From contig JAITLK010000001.1 of the NCBI GenBank assembly GCA_031277945.1, positions 124,001-188,000 on the forward strand: 64,000 nucleotides of DNA, in the 5' to 3' direction. The notes beneath the pieces are model-generated. The model worked only from the letters and a program-made list of their open reading frames with translations. It was not told where the DNA came from and did not search any database. This document shows positions 1 through 9,415 of this stretch, one piece after another. How positions within the stretch are numbered: position 1 is the first letter of the stretch; each line of letters starts with the position of its first letter. The stretch comes from Microbacterium sp. (GTDB lineage Bacteria; Actinomycetota; Actinomycetes; Actinomycetales; Microbacteriaceae). The position numbers were made by a program, and so were the translations under genes.

Positions 1-767
1 GTGAAATCCTCACGCAGACCGGGGATCAGTGAGCCCGCCAGTCCGACCACCACGAATCCGACCGCCAGCAGGCATCCGAACCAGGCCACCGGCCCCAGAG
101 GCAACACGTTGAGCCACCCCAGGAGCGCGCTCACCGATGCCGCCGCGATGAATGCGTCGACGCTGAACATGCCGACCCGCAGCTGCGGCGCCCAGCAACG
201 TCGCACGATGGCGAGGACAACGGCGACCGCCGGCAGGCCGATGATCATCACCCACAGCACGCCGAGAGCAACGACGGGATGGTAGCTCCCGGGCGACACC
301 GAGATGAAACCGGCGCCGAGTTGCGCGAGGCCCAATAACACCACAAGCACCTCACGCAGCGTGAACGCGCCGACCCGGAGGGGCTGCCGAGGCGCGGCAG
401 CGGCGGTGCCGAGGGAGACCGTGCTCTGCCACGCGTCGCCGGACGGGCGCGTGTGAGGGGAAGAGGCCGGAGCCTCCGCGCCCGGAACACCGGCGGCAGA
501 GGCGGGAACACCCGGGCTCGGAACCCCGGAGCTGGGAACACCCGGGGCTGGAGCACCGGACACCGGAGTGGCGGGCTTCGCCGGGAGGGCGCGGGCGTCT
601 CGCGCTCGTCGCGCGGTCTGACGCCGCCCTCTCACCTGCTCTGCGGGCGCCGGGACCGCAGCCGCGCGTGCGCTGTCCGTTTCGCTGGGCGCGGGCACAC
701 CGGCCTGCGGCGACGGCGGCAACGGCGCATAGGGGTTGCGGAACTCTCCGCCGGAGGAATCGCTCAC
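1..767 (-). CDS. Proline/alanine-rich membrane protein, C-terminus beyond the window edge
   Basis: The frame opens at a GTG (767) and runs off the left edge, so 255 residues are visible and there is no stop. The start is set by GAGGAG just upstream, which overlaps the TGA of dnaE, so the gene is translationally coupled to dnaE. Residues 1 to about 130 are low-complexity Pro/Ala/Gly with PGVP-like repeats around residues 75-95, as in cytoplasmic tails of actinobacterial membrane proteins. From about residue 137 four hydrophobic segments follow, separated by short loops with Arg residues (for example VRRCWAP). I recognise no named domain. It resembles uncharacterised membrane proteins found beside dnaE in related genomes, but I assign no function. 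Confidence 0.75.
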   Translation of the reverse strand, partial: MSDSSGGEFRNPYAPLPPSPQAGVPAPSETDSARAAAVPAPAEQVRGRRQTARRARDARALPAKPATPVSGAPAPGVPSSGVPSPGVPASAAGVPGAEAPASSPHTRPSGDAWQSTVSLGTAAAAPRQPLRVGAFTLREVLVVLLGLAQLGAGFISVSPGSYHPVVALGVLWVMIIGLPAVAVVLAIVRRCWAPQLRVGMFSVDAFIAAASVSALLGWLNVLPLGPVAWFGCLLAVGFVVVGLAGSLIPGLREDF

Positions 768-774
768 CGTCTCC

Positions 775-3700
775 TCATCCCAGGCACTGCGGTCCGAGCA
801 ACGACTTGAGCTCGCCGAAGAGCTCGGCGGTGAGGCCGACCGAGTACGGCAGATCGAAGACCTTGGCGCTCCGGCCGCGGTGCATCTTGAGGATCACATC
901 CGTATCGCCCGCGTTCCGGCGCAGGATGTCGGCGAGTTCCAGCATCGCGCGCTCCGTGGCACGCGCTTCGGAGAGCACGAGTGTGAGCTCCGAGCTGGCG
1001 TCGAGCGAACCGACGTCCGGCGTCATCGCGGACTGCGCGTGGATGTTCATGCCGTCGTCGCGTCGGGAGACCCGCCCACGGACGGCCAGGATCGAGTCCG
1101 GTTGGAGCGCATGCTGGAACTCCAGGTAGGTCTTCCCCATGAACATGATCGTGATCTCGCCGGAGAAGTCCTCGACGGTGATCATGCCGTAGGGGTTGCC
1201 ACTGGCCTTGGCCACGCGATGCTGCACGCTGGTGACGAGGCCCGCCACGGTGACCTGATCACCGTCGTTCACGTCTTCGCTGCTGAGCAAGGTCTCGATC
1301 CCGATCGACGCGTGCTTGGCGAGCGCCATCTCCAATCCGGCCAACGGGTGGTCGGAGACGTAGAGGCCGAGCATCTCCCGCTCGAACGCCAGCTTGTCCT
1401 TCTTGGTCCATTCGGGCCGGTCCGGAACGTAGGAGGTTGTGGAGGTCTCGTCTTCCCCGAGCAGACTGTCGAAGTCGAAGCCGATCGCACCGGTGGCGGC
1501 CTTGCGCTTGTCGGTCACAGCGGCGTCGACGGCGTCTTCATGGATCTCTATGAGAGCCCGCCGGGAATCGCCCATGGAGTCGAAGGCACCCGCCTTGATC
1601 AGTGATTCCACGGTGCGCTTGTTGGCCGCATGTGCGGGAACACGCTTCAGGAAATCGTGGAAGGAGATGTACGGGCCGTCCGCGCGCGCCTCCACGATCC
1701 CGTCCACCACGTTGGAGCCGACGTTGCGGACCGCTCCCAAGCCGAAACGGATGTCCTCGCCGACGGCGGCGAAGTACTTGATCGACTGCGAGACATCCGG
1801 CGGAAGCACCTTGATGCCCATGCGGCGGCATTCGTTGAGGTACAGCGCCATCTTGTCCTTGGAGTCACCGACGCTGGTGAGCAGCGCCGCCATGTACTCG
1901 GCGGGATAGTGGGCCTTGAGATACGCCGTCCAGTACGACACGAGTCCGTATGCGGCGGAGTGCGCTTTGTTGAAGGCGTAGTCCGAGAACGGCAGCAGGA
2001 TGTCCCAGAGCGCCTTGATGGCTCCCTCACCGAAGCCGCGCTCCACCATTCCGTCGTGGAAGCCCTCGTACTGCTTGTCCAGCTCGGACTTCTTCTTCTT
2101 GCCCATCGCCCGGCGGAGGATGTCTGCCTGACCGAGCGAGAAGCCGGCCACACGCTGGGCGATGGCCATCACCTGCTCCTGGTAGATGATCAGACCGTAG
2201 CTGATGTCCAGGATGTCCCTCAGCGGTTCCTCGAGCTCCGGGTGGATCGGGGTGACCGGCTGCAGGCCGTTCTTGCGCAGGGCGTAGTTGGTGTGCGAGT
2301 TGGCACCCATCGGCCCCGGCCGGTACAGCGCGATCACAGCGGAGACGTCTTCGAAGTTGTCGGGCTTCATCAGGCGCAGCAGGGATCGCATCGGGCCGCC
2401 ATCGAGCTGGAACACACCCAGCGTGTCACCGCGAGCGAGCAGGTCGTACGACGGCTTGTCGTCCAGGGGGAGCTGCTCGAGGTCGAGCGTCTCCCCTCGG
2501 TTCGCGGTGATGTTATCGAGCGCGTCGGAGATGATCGTGAGGTTTCGCAGTCCCAGGAAGTCCATCTTGATCAGGCCCAGGGACTCGCAGGCGGGATAGT
2601 CGAACTGGGTGACGATCTGGCCATCCTGTTCGCGCTTCATGATGGGGATAATGTCGATCAGCGGGTCCGAGGACATGATCACGCCGGCGGCGTGCACACC
2701 CCACTGTCGCTTCAGGTTCTCGATCCCCAGCGCGGTGTCGAACACCGTCTTGGCCTCGGGGTCGCTGTCCACGACCGCGCGGAACTCGCTCGCCTCCTTG
2801 TAGCGAGGGTGCTCCGGATCGTACATGCCAGTGAGCGGCATGTCCTTTCCCATCACCGCCGGGGGCATCGCCTTGGTGAGCTTCTCCCCCATGCTGAACG
2901 GGAATCCGAGCACGCGGCCGGCGTCCTTCAGAGCCTGCTTGGCCTTGATGGTGCCGTAGGTGACGATCTGTGCGACGCGCGCATCGCCGTACTTCTCGGT
3001 GACGTAGTTGATCACCTCGGTACGGCGGCGGTCATCGAAGTCGACGTCGAAGTCGGGCATCGACACACGATCGGGGTTGAGGAATCGCTCGAAGATGAGG
3101 CCGTGCGGCAGCGGGTCGAGATCCGTGATGCGCATGGCGTACGCGGCCATCGAACCGGCACCGGAGCCACGCCCCGGTCCCACGCGGATTCCGTTGTCTT
3201 TGGCCCAGTTGATGAAGTCGGCGACCACGAGGAAGTAGCCCGGGAACTTCATCTGGGTGATGATGCCCACCTCGTAGTCGGCCTGCTTGCGAACGTCGTC
3301 GGGGATGCCATCCGGGTAGCGGTAGTGCAGGCCCTTCTCGACCTCCTTGATGAACCAGCTCTCCTCGGTCTCCCCCTCCGGCACGGGGAAACGCGGCATG
3401 TAGTTGGCCTCGGTGTCGAACTCCACGTTGCACCGCTCGGCGATGAGCAGAGTGCTGTTGGCGGCCTCCGGGTGATCGCGGAAGAGATCGCGCATCTCCG
3501 CGGCGGACTTCAGGTAGTAGCCGTCACCATCGAACTTGAAGCGCTTCGGATCGTCCAGTGTGGATCCGGACTGCACGCACAACAGTGCGGCGTGCGCATC
3601 GGCATCGTGGCGGTGCGTGTAGTGCAGGTCGTTGGTTCCCACGAGCGGGATCTTGAGGTCCTGGGCGATCTTCAGCAGGTCGTCCATGATCCGGCGCTCG

Positions 3701-4293
3701 ATGTCCAGGCCGTGATCCATGATCTCGGCGAAGTAGTTCTCCTTGCCGAAGATGTCCTGGAACTCCGCGGCGGCCGCCCGCGCCTCCTTGTACTGCCCCA
3801 GTCGCAGACGGGTCTGGATCTCACCCGACGGGCAGCCGGTCGTGGCGATGAGGCCGTCGTGGTACGTGTTCAGCAGCTCCCGGTCCATGCGGGGCTTGAA
3901 GTAGTAGCCCTCGATGCTGGAGAGCGAGCTCAGCCGGAACAGGTTGTGCATGCCGGTGTTGTTCTCGGCCCAGATGGTCATGTGCGTGTACGCACCGGAG
4001 CCGGACACATCGTCGGACTGCTGCTCGGCCGTACCCCAGCGGATTCGCGTCTTGTCGCTGCGGTGGGTGCCCGGGGTGACGTACGCCTCGATGCCGATGA
4101 TCGGCTTCACGCCGCCGGCTTTCGCCGTCTTGTAGAACTCGAAGGCTCCGAAGGTGTTGCCGTGGTCGGTGACGGCGATGGCCGGCATGCCCTGTTTCTC
4201 GGCTTCCGCGACCATCGCCCCGAGGCGCGCCGCCCCGTCCAGCATGGAGTATTCGCTGTGGACGTGGAGGTGCACGAAGGAGTCGCTTGTCAC
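775..4293 (-). CDS. dnaE: DNA polymerase III subunit alpha, replicative (DnaE1)
   Basis: Catalytic subunit of the replicative polymerase; it copies the chromosome in complex with the sliding clamp. The 1172 residues are the usual length for actinobacterial DnaE1. An N-terminal PHP domain begins with HLHVHSEYSMLDG (residues 8-20). The polymerase core carries GPGRGSGAGS (about 375) and the catalytic acidic motif PDFDVDFDD (about 412). A helix-hairpin-helix region and an OB fold (VTVAGLVTSV, near 1010) follow. The start is a GTG with TAGGCT exactly six bases upstream, so it is probably leaderless; CGGAGG touches the start codon and is too close to act as a normal ribosome site. A second, error-prone DnaE lies at 55034-58477. 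No frameshift is seen. Confidence 0.98.
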   Translation of the reverse strand: MTSDSFVHLHVHSEYSMLDGAARLGAMVAEAEKQGMPAIAVTDHGNTFGAFEFYKTAKAGGVKPIIGIEAYVTPGTHRSDKTRIRWGTAEQQSDDVSGSGAYTHMTIWAENNTGMHNLFRLSSLSSIEGYYFKPRMDRELLNTYHDGLIATTGCPSGEIQTRLRLGQYKEARAAAAEFQDIFGKENYFAEIMDHGLDIERRIMDDLLKIAQDLKIPLVGTNDLHYTHRHDADAHAALLCVQSGSTLDDPKRFKFDGDGYYLKSAAEMRDLFRDHPEAANSTLLIAERCNVEFDTEANYMPRFPVPEGETEESWFIKEVEKGLHYRYPDGIPDDVRKQADYEVGIITQMKFPGYFLVVADFINWAKDNGIRVGPGRGSGAGSMAAYAMRITDLDPLPHGLIFERFLNPDRVSMPDFDVDFDDRRRTEVINYVTEKYGDARVAQIVTYGTIKAKQALKDAGRVLGFPFSMGEKLTKAMPPAVMGKDMPLTGMYDPEHPRYKEASEFRAVVDSDPEAKTVFDTALGIENLKRQWGVHAAGVIMSSDPLIDIIPIMKREQDGQIVTQFDYPACESLGLIKMDFLGLRNLTIISDALDNITANRGETLDLEQLPLDDKPSYDLLARGDTLGVFQLDGGPMRSLLRLMKPDNFEDVSAVIALYRPGPMGANSHTNYALRKNGLQPVTPIHPELEEPLRDILDISYGLIIYQEQVMAIAQRVAGFSLGQADILRRAMGKKKKSELDKQYEGFHDGMVERGFGEGAIKALWDILLPFSDYAFNKAHSAAYGLVSYWTAYLKAHYPAEYMAALLTSVGDSKDKMALYLNECRRMGIKVLPPDVSQSIKYFAAVGEDIRFGLGAVRNVGSNVVDGIVEARADGPYISFHDFLKRVPAHAANKRTVESLIKAGAFDSMGDSRRALIEIHEDAVDAAVTDKRKAATGAIGFDFDSLLGEDETSTTSYVPDRPEWTKKDKLAFEREMLGLYVSDHPLAGLEMALAKHASIGIETLLSSEDVNDGDQVTVAGLVTSVQHRVAKASGNPYGMITVEDFSGEITIMFMGKTYLEFQHALQPDSILAVRGRVSRRDDGMNIHAQSAMTPDVGSLDASSELTLVLSEARATERAMLELADILRRNAGDTDVILKMHRGRSAKVFDLPYSVGLTAELFGELKSLLGPQCLG

Positions 4294-4299
4294 CCTCCG

Positions 4300-4305
4300 A
4301 GCCTA
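4300..4305 (-). promoter_or_regulatory. Leaderless-type -10 hexamer of dnaE (TAGGCT)
   Basis: TAGGCT lies six bases before the dnaE GTG, placing the predicted transcription start at the start codon. The same layout recurs at seven other genes in the window. Confidence 0.6.
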
Positions 4306-4355
4306 CCCGCCACCGCCGACATGCGAGCCGGCGGCGGAGGGTAGGTCGTGGTGCC

Positions 4356-5447
4356 TCAGTATGCGATGTCGGGGGCGGAATCCACGTAGCTGAAGCTCAT
4401 GGTCCACCGAATGTCCGGCACGTCGTCGGGAATGTCCAGCACGGATCCCCTGCCTCCCCACCAGTCGGCTTCGGTCACGCGCGAAGTGGCAGAGTTGATC
4501 GTGAGTCGGAACCGACGGCCCTCGGGAGAACTCCACTCGATCACCGCGGTGCCCGCATCCGCGGCCAACAGTTCCGCGTCGGGCAGGAGCTGCGCTGCCC
4601 CGAAGAGCGCGGCCTGCAGATCAGCGGGTGCGTAGGAAAGCCGGAGTGTGTGCAGGATGACCCATCCGGCGTCGCTCCCGTGCTCCTGCTGAAGCACGTC
4701 CAGCAGCGCCTGAGGATCCCGAGGAAGTGAGGCAAAATCGGTCTGCGGAATCAGGTAGTCCACCCAGTTCTCGCGAAGCGGTGATACCTGTCCGATCGGG
4801 AGATTGGGGACGGCATACGCGCGATCCGTCCGGCCCCATACGCCCTCACGGGTCACTGCTCCTGTCGTCTCCTGAGCCCATTCGCCTGCGCTGCCGTCCA
4901 GCGGAATGTAGAGGGCCGTCGGGTAGGCGTCGCGCACCGCAACATCCACGTCCTCTGGTTCTGCCAGATCCCCCAGACTCTGTCCGTCGGCGGTGTGACC
5001 GATCGTCCAGAGATACGTCCCGACCTCGTCGACGCGCAGATATCCCGTCGCCGGGACCGTGGTCGATGCGGCCGCGGCCGCGACCTGCGCGAGCACGCTC
5101 GCCACCGTGGGCGGCTCCGGCACGGGCTCTGGCGTCGGCTCGGCTGTCGCCGTGGGTTCCGCCACGGGCGTGGACGTGGGAGCCTGCGTCACCTCCGGCG
5201 GAGCGGTTGTGACGGCAATCGGCGCGGGTGCCGGATTCTGCATGGGATTCAGGGCCAGCACCGTTACCGTCCCGACCGCTGCCACGCCCGCCGTCGCAAC
5301 GAGTCCGACCCGCAATGCGAAGCGCCCGCGTGGCGTAGGACGTCGAGAGAGTTCCTGAAGCAGAACCGACCTGTTGCGGTTGATGCGCTGTTCCTCGACC
5401 TCATCCGACGGCAGGATCCGCCGCAGGTCGTCCAGGATGTCGTTCAT
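4356..5447 (-). CDS. Membrane-anchored partner of the upstream sigma factor, CU044_5270-like
   Basis: A 363-residue protein with a short cytoplasmic N-terminus (about 45 residues), one membrane segment (about 46-68, VGLVATAGVAAVGTVTVLAL) and a long extracytoplasmic part. A Pro/Thr/Ala/Glu-rich linker (about 75-115) leads into a folded C-terminal domain. Its ATG overlaps the sigma-factor stop (ATGA at 5444-5447), so the two are cotranslated. Domain order and pairing match actinobacterial proteins of the CU044_5270 type encoded beside ECF-like sigma factors. A role as an anti-sigma or envelope sensor is inferred from pairing and topology; no zinc-finger HxxxCxxC anti-sigma motif is visible. The gap to dnaE is 62 bases. 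Confidence 0.75.
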   Translation of the reverse strand: MNDILDDLRRILPSDEVEEQRINRNRSVLLQELSRRPTPRGRFALRVGLVATAGVAAVGTVTVLALNPMQNPAPAPIAVTTAPPEVTQAPTSTPVAEPTATAEPTPEPVPEPPTVASVLAQVAAAAASTTVPATGYLRVDEVGTYLWTIGHTADGQSLGDLAEPEDVDVAVRDAYPTALYIPLDGSAGEWAQETTGAVTREGVWGRTDRAYAVPNLPIGQVSPLRENWVDYLIPQTDFASLPRDPQALLDVLQQEHGSDAGWVILHTLRLSYAPADLQAALFGAAQLLPDAELLAADAGTAVIEWSSPEGRRFRLTINSATSRVTEADWWGGRGSVLDIPDDVPDIRWTMSFSYVDSAPDIAY

Positions 5448-6022
5448 TCCGTGCCCTCCGATTCTGTGCTGACCAATGTGACGCGCGGAGCGCCGTGTGC
5501 GGCGATGTGACGTCTGACCCGGTTCAGCCGGGAGCGGATCGTGCCGACGGGCACACCGAGTGCCCGAGCGATCTCGTCGTACGTCAGCTCGCCGGTCGCG
5601 TACAGCAGAAGTGCTTCGCGATCACGCATCGACAACGACCCGATGGCGGGCGCCAGCCGAGCGAGTTCCCGACGAGCGTCCAGCGCCCTGTCCGACCCCT
5701 CGGTGTCTTCGCCCGGCTCCTCTCGCCAGGCGGGAAGCTGCGCCAGCACACGCCAATGGCGCGCCTCTTGGGCCCGATGCCGGCGCACCATGTTGGACGC
5801 GATGCCGAACAGCCACGGCAGGGCGCTCTCCTGACGCATGTCATAGGCGCTTAGCCGGCGAAAGGCCGTGAGGAACGTCTCATTGACGATGTCGTCCGCC
5901 GCATGTTCGCCCACCCGTCGGATCGCGAAACCCGTGATCGGCCGTGCATGCCGGTCGTACAGCTCGGCGAAGGCCCTCGCGTCGTCGCGGGATCTCCGGA
6001 TGATGTCACTGTCTGTGCTCAC
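5444..6022 (-). CDS. RNA polymerase sigma factor, sigma-70/ECF family
   Basis: A 192-residue sigma factor that would direct RNA polymerase to a small regulon. Region 2 is at about residues 14-85 (AFAELYDRHARPITGFAIRR, then DDIVNETFLTAFRRL). Region 4 with its helix-turn-helix is at about 125-175 (LTYDEIARALGVPVGTIRSR). There is no region 1 or 3, which fits the ECF class. The start is a GTG at 6022. It is followed by an overlapping membrane protein that probably senses the signal. The 65-base gap upstream separates it from rluA. Targets cannot be read from this window. Confidence 0.92.
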   Translation of the reverse strand: MSTDSDIIRRSRDDARAFAELYDRHARPITGFAIRRVGEHAADDIVNETFLTAFRRLSAYDMRQESALPWLFGIASNMVRRHRAQEARHWRVLAQLPAWREEPGEDTEGSDRALDARRELARLAPAIGSLSMRDREALLLYATGELTYDEIARALGVPVGTIRSRLNRVRRHIAAHGAPRVTLVSTESEGTE

Positions 6023-6087
6023 ACCAGTGCTTCACTCACAGGACCGCGATGGTTCATACACAGATTCCCGGGCGTGTCGCACACCGA

Positions 6088-7014
6088 CTACGTCGAGGCG
6101 AGGACGTCCAGCGCGTGCTGCAGGTCAGCGGGATAGGGAGACTCGTAGCCGACCCAGTCGCCGCTGCCCGGGTGTTCGAACGCCAGCCGGTGGGCGTGAA
6201 GCCATTGCCTGCCCAGCCCGAGCCGGGCGGCGAGCTTCAGGTCCCCTCCATAGAGCGGGTCACCGATGAGAGGATGCTTCATCGCGGCCATGTGAACCCG
6301 GATCTGGTGCGTGCGCCCGGTCTCCAGGTGGATCTCCAGCAGCGAAGCACCGACGAAGGCCTCGAGAGTCTCGTAGTGCGTGACGGAGTCTTTCCCCTCG
6401 GGACGCACGGCGAACTTCCACGAGTGTGCGGGATGACGTCCGATCGGAGCATCGATCGTTCCCGCCAGCGGATCCAGGTAGCCCTGCGCGATGGCGTGGT
6501 AGACCTTCTCGACCGTACGATCCTTGAACGCGCGCTTGAGCAGCGTGTAGGCGCGCTCGGACTTCGCGACGACCATGAGTCCGCTGGTTCCGGCATCGAG
6601 TCGGTGCACGACCCCCTGACGCTCCGGCGCTCCGGAGGTCGCGATGCGAAAGCCCGCTGCGGCGAGTGCACCCACCACCGTGGGCCCTTCCCACCCGAGC
6701 GACGGATGAGCGGCCACACCGGCGGGCTTGTCCACGACGACGATGTCGTCGTCGTCGTGGATGATCCCCAGCTCGGGAACCGCCGTGGGAACGACTTCCA
6801 GGTCGCGTTTGGGCTCCCAAGCCACGTCAAGACGCGCTCCCGCGACGACGCGGTCGGACTTTCCGGCGGGACGGCCGTCGAGGAAGACGCCACCGGATTC
6901 CGCGATGTCCGCCGCGAACGTGCGCGAGACGTCGATGAGACGCGCCAGCACAGCATCCACGCGCGACCCATCCGCCTCGCTGTCGACGACGAAGGAGCGG
7001 GACTCCACGCTCAC
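6088..7014 (-). CDS. RluA family 23S rRNA pseudouridine synthase
   Basis: Converts uridines of rRNA (RluD-like) to pseudouridine. The 308 residues comprise an N-terminal S4 RNA-binding domain (about 15-75) and the catalytic domain. The conserved [14 protein letters not shown] (about 135-148) holds the catalytic Asp. The GTG start overlaps the lspA stop (GTGA), the usual lspA-rluA pairing of Gram-positive bacteria. The exact uridine target cannot be decided from sequence alone, so no symbol is given. Confidence 0.95.
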   Translation of the reverse strand: MSVESRSFVVDSEADGSRVDAVLARLIDVSRTFAADIAESGGVFLDGRPAGKSDRVVAGARLDVAWEPKRDLEVVPTAVPELGIIHDDDDIVVVDKPAGVAAHPSLGWEGPTVVGALAAAGFRIATSGAPERQGVVHRLDAGTSGLMVVAKSERAYTLLKRAFKDRTVEKVYHAIAQGYLDPLAGTIDAPIGRHPAHSWKFAVRPEGKDSVTHYETLEAFVGASLLEIHLETGRTHQIRVHMAAMKHPLIGDPLYGGDLKLAARLGLGRQWLHAHRLAFEHPGSGDWVGYESPYPADLQHALDVLAST

Positions 7015-7841
7015 GCGTCGTGACGGGCCGGAAGAGTGTCCGGGTTGTCGGGCGCGCTCTCCGCGCCGGTGTCCGCAGCGTCGATGTCCTGGGCGTCGGC
7101 GTCCGACAGCTCCTCGGCGACGGCGGCCTGTTCTTCGGCGAGGGCTTCTGCTTCGGCCTCTGCGCGGCGGTTCTCAGTCATGTTCTGCGTAGTCCCTTCG
7201 GACGTCGACTGCGCGGCCAGGCGGTCACGGCGCTCCCGTCGACTCTCATAGCGATCCTCGTCGTCGATCGCGCCGAGCACTACCCCCGTACCAGCACCCT
7301 GCACGCTCGCCTCCGCGGCACCAGGCTTCGCTTCGCGCGAGCCGTCCATGCGTACGCCGACGAGCACGATGATCGCGATCGCGATCATGCTGGTGACGAT
7401 GAACATGTCCGCCACGTTGTAAATGGCCGGCATCATCCACGGGGTGTTGATGAAATCGACCACGTGCCCGACGAGGAATCCGGGAGCGCGGAACAGACGA
7501 TCGGTGAGATTGCCCAGCACTCCGCCGAGCAACGCGCCGAGCACGACGGCCCACAGGCGCGAGGAAACGCGCGTGAACATGAGCACGATGATCGCGACGG
7601 CGACACCGGCGAGAGCCAGGGAGAAGATCCAGGTCACGCCTTCGCCGAGCGAGAACGCGGCCCCGGGGTTGAAGGTCAGGGTGAAGCGAAGGAACTCGCC
7701 GATCACATTGACCCAAACGCCTTCCTGCAGGTTCTGCAGGGCGAGGTGCTTGGTGAACTGGTCGGCGGCCAGCGCCACCACCGCGATGCTCGCGATGATC
7801 GCACTGGCCGCCGCCCGAGGAAGTGGCTTCCTGACGGTCAT
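7011..7841 (-). CDS. lspA: Lipoprotein signal peptidase (signal peptidase II) with a long acidic tail
   Basis: Aspartic protease that removes signal peptides from prolipoproteins in the membrane. Four membrane segments lie within about residues 10-170. The two catalytic Asp motifs are visible: GHVVDFIN (about 133) and NVADMFI (about 150). The catalytic part is about 165 residues, the normal family length. A further 100 or so residues form a charged Ala/Glu/Asp-rich tail ([20 protein letters not shown]) of unknown purpose, predicted cytoplasmic. The start at 7841 lies 10 bases after the divIVA stop, and the 3' end overlaps rluA, so the genes are cotranscribed. Confidence 0.96.
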   Translation of the reverse strand: MTVRKPLPRAAASAIIASIAVVALAADQFTKHLALQNLQEGVWVNVIGEFLRFTLTFNPGAAFSLGEGVTWIFSLALAGVAVAIIVLMFTRVSSRLWAVVLGALLGGVLGNLTDRLFRAPGFLVGHVVDFINTPWMMPAIYNVADMFIVTSMIAIAIIVLVGVRMDGSREAKPGAAEASVQGAGTGVVLGAIDDEDRYESRRERRDRLAAQSTSEGTTQNMTENRRAEAEAEALAEEQAAVAEELSDADAQDIDAADTGAESAPDNPDTLPARHDA

Positions 7842-7851
7842 CCGTTCAGGA

Positions 7852-8484
7852 TCAGAGGCCGACGGCGGACACCGGCGTGGTGCCGGATGCGCTGCCGGAC
7901 GTGTCGAGGTCCTTCAGCTGGCCCTCGATGTACTTGCGCAGGTTCGAGCGGTAGTCGCGCTCGAAGCCACGCAGCTCCGTGATACGGCCTTCGAGGGTCT
8001 TGCTCTCCTCGTTGAGGCGCGCGATCTCCTGACGGCTCTTCTCCTCGGCATCCGCGACGATCTTCGCGGCCTGAGCCTGAGCGTCGGAGATGAGCTGGTC
8101 GCGCTGAGCCTTACCCTCGGCGACGTGCTCGTCGTGCAGACGCTGTGCGAGCTCGATGATGCCGGCGCTGGCAGCAGCAGGCTGACCGGAAGCGGCGGGC
8201 GCCTCAACGGGCTCAGGCTCGGGGGTGGGCTCGACGACAGGCGCCGGCTCTTCGGCTGCGGGAACAGCGGCGACGGGAGCGGACTCCACCGGAGCGGCAG
8301 AGGAAAGCTCACCCGACTCGTACTTGGCGAGCTTCGCCTTGAGCTCGGTGTTCTCCTCGATGGTCTTGCGCCATTCGACGACGATCTCGTCGAGGAAGTC
8401 GTCGACCTCGTCCGGGTCGAAGCCCTCCTTGAACCGGACGTGCTGGAACTGCTTGGTGACGACGTCATCCGGGGTCAATGCCAT
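7852..8484 (-). CDS. wag31: DivIVA domain protein, polar growth organiser (Wag31)
   Basis: Coiled-coil scaffold that gathers at curved membrane and directs polar cell-wall growth in actinobacteria. The 210 residues start with a DivIVA lipid-binding domain (MALTPDDVVTKQFQHVRFKE, then PDEVDDFLDEIV). A Pro/Ala/Glu-rich linker (about 65-105) and a second coiled coil (about 110-195) follow. The ATG at 8484 has GAGGAG upstream. It sits in the standard order sepF-yggT-divIVA downstream of ftsZ. A 91-base gap in front of it could hold its own promoter. Confidence 0.95.
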   Translation of the reverse strand: MALTPDDVVTKQFQHVRFKEGFDPDEVDDFLDEIVVEWRKTIEENTELKAKLAKYESGELSSAAPVESAPVAAVPAAEEPAPVVEPTPEPEPVEAPAASGQPAAASAGIIELAQRLHDEHVAEGKAQRDQLISDAQAQAAKIVADAEEKSRQEIARLNEESKTLEGRITELRGFERDYRSNLRKYIEGQLKDLDTSGSASGTTPVSAVGL

Positions 8485-8575
8485 GATGGCTCCTCTTTCA
8501 CTTCAGGAAGGTCAAGGTCCAGGTGCGATTCCATGGGACGCTCGCTCCGAGATTTCAGCATAGCTCCCCCACCCG

Positions 8576-8890
8576 TCAACCGGCCAAGACATCCCCGAGC
8601 ACGCCGACGAAGGTGATCAGCACCAGGCAGAGGATGAAGGTGACGGTGAAGGACAGGTCGATCGCGACGGGACCGAGACGCAGGGGCGGAATGAATCGCC
8701 GGAAGAACTTCAGCGGCGGATCTGTGATGGTGTAGACGATCTCCGCCAGCACGAGCCCGAAGCCCTGCGGGCGCCATTCCCTGTTGAAGGCCGGAATGAG
8801 ATCCAGCACCATGCGCGCGAGCAACGCCAGCAGGTACAGATTCAGGGCGAAGACGATGATCTTCGCGATGAGAGAGACCGCGAAACCCAC
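8576..8890 (-). CDS. YggT family membrane protein
   Basis: Small integral membrane protein of the YggT family, found between sepF and divIVA across Gram-positive bacteria and implicated in division or osmotic tolerance. Two hydrophobic segments are seen, with the family stretch MVLDLIPAFNREWRPQGFGL between them and TDPPLKFFRRFIPPLRLG after the first. I chose the GTG at 8890 (104 residues), just past the sepF stop, because it gives the usual length and starts straight into the first membrane segment. An upstream GTG at 8947 would add 19 Thr/Pro/Ser-rich residues overlapping sepF. Neither start has a strong ribosome site. Confidence 0.88.
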   Translation of the reverse strand: MGFAVSLIAKIIVFALNLYLLALLARMVLDLIPAFNREWRPQGFGLVLAEIVYTITDPPLKFFRRFIPPLRLGPVAIDLSFTVTFILCLVLITFVGVLGDVLAG

Positions 8891-8897
8891 TACGAAC

Positions 8898-9380
8898 TCA
8901 GGACTGCGAGAAGGCGTCGGCGTCGGCGTGCGCGATGCCGCCGTCACCAGAGATCGCGATGTTCTCCGGAGAGAGCAGGAAGACCTTGTTGGTCACGCGC
9001 TCGATACGTCCGTACAGGCCGCTGGCGAGGCCGCTGGCGAAGTCGATGAGGCGACGGGCCTCGGCATCCGACATCTGCGACAGGTTCATGATGACCGGCA
9101 CACCATCGCGGAAGCTCTCGGCGATGCCCTGGACATCCTTGTAAGCCTTCGGGTGCACGGTCAGGATCTCGCTGACGGGGCCCGCCGCGGGCTGACGCAC
9201 CACAGTGGGCCGACGCAGCGGAGTGACGGGGGCGGTGACGCCTGACTCTTCCACGGTTTCCTCCCGGACCACCTCACGCGGGCGCTGACGCACGGGCGCC
9301 TCCGCTGCGGGCTCCTCGTAGACTTCTTCCTCGTCGGCAAGACCGAGGTAGACCATCGTCTTCTTGAGCGGGTTCGACAT
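8898..9380 (-). CDS. sepF: Cell division protein SepF
   Basis: Membrane anchor for FtsZ; it binds the FtsZ tail and tethers the Z-ring, which matters in actinobacteria lacking FtsA. The 160 residues start with the amphipathic family N-terminus MSNPLKKTMVYLGLADEEE. An acidic/Arg linker (about 20-65) precedes the SepF fold (about 70-148, with VHPKAYKDVQ and RRLIDFASGLASGLYG). The ATG at 9380 has GGAGG upstream. It lies between yggS and yggT in the ftsZ operon. Confidence 0.96.
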   Translation of the reverse strand: MSNPLKKTMVYLGLADEEEVYEEPAAEAPVRQRPREVVREETVEESGVTAPVTPLRRPTVVRQPAAGPVSEILTVHPKAYKDVQGIAESFRDGVPVIMNLSQMSDAEARRLIDFASGLASGLYGRIERVTNKVFLLSPENIAISGDGGIAHADADAFSQS

Positions 9381-9415
9381 CGCGTCCTCCGTGATTGTGC
9401 TCGTCTTGTTGCAGG

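Noticed and set aside
1630..4344. A 904-codon open frame antisense to dnaE
   Set aside because: Shadow of dnaE with no recognisable domain.
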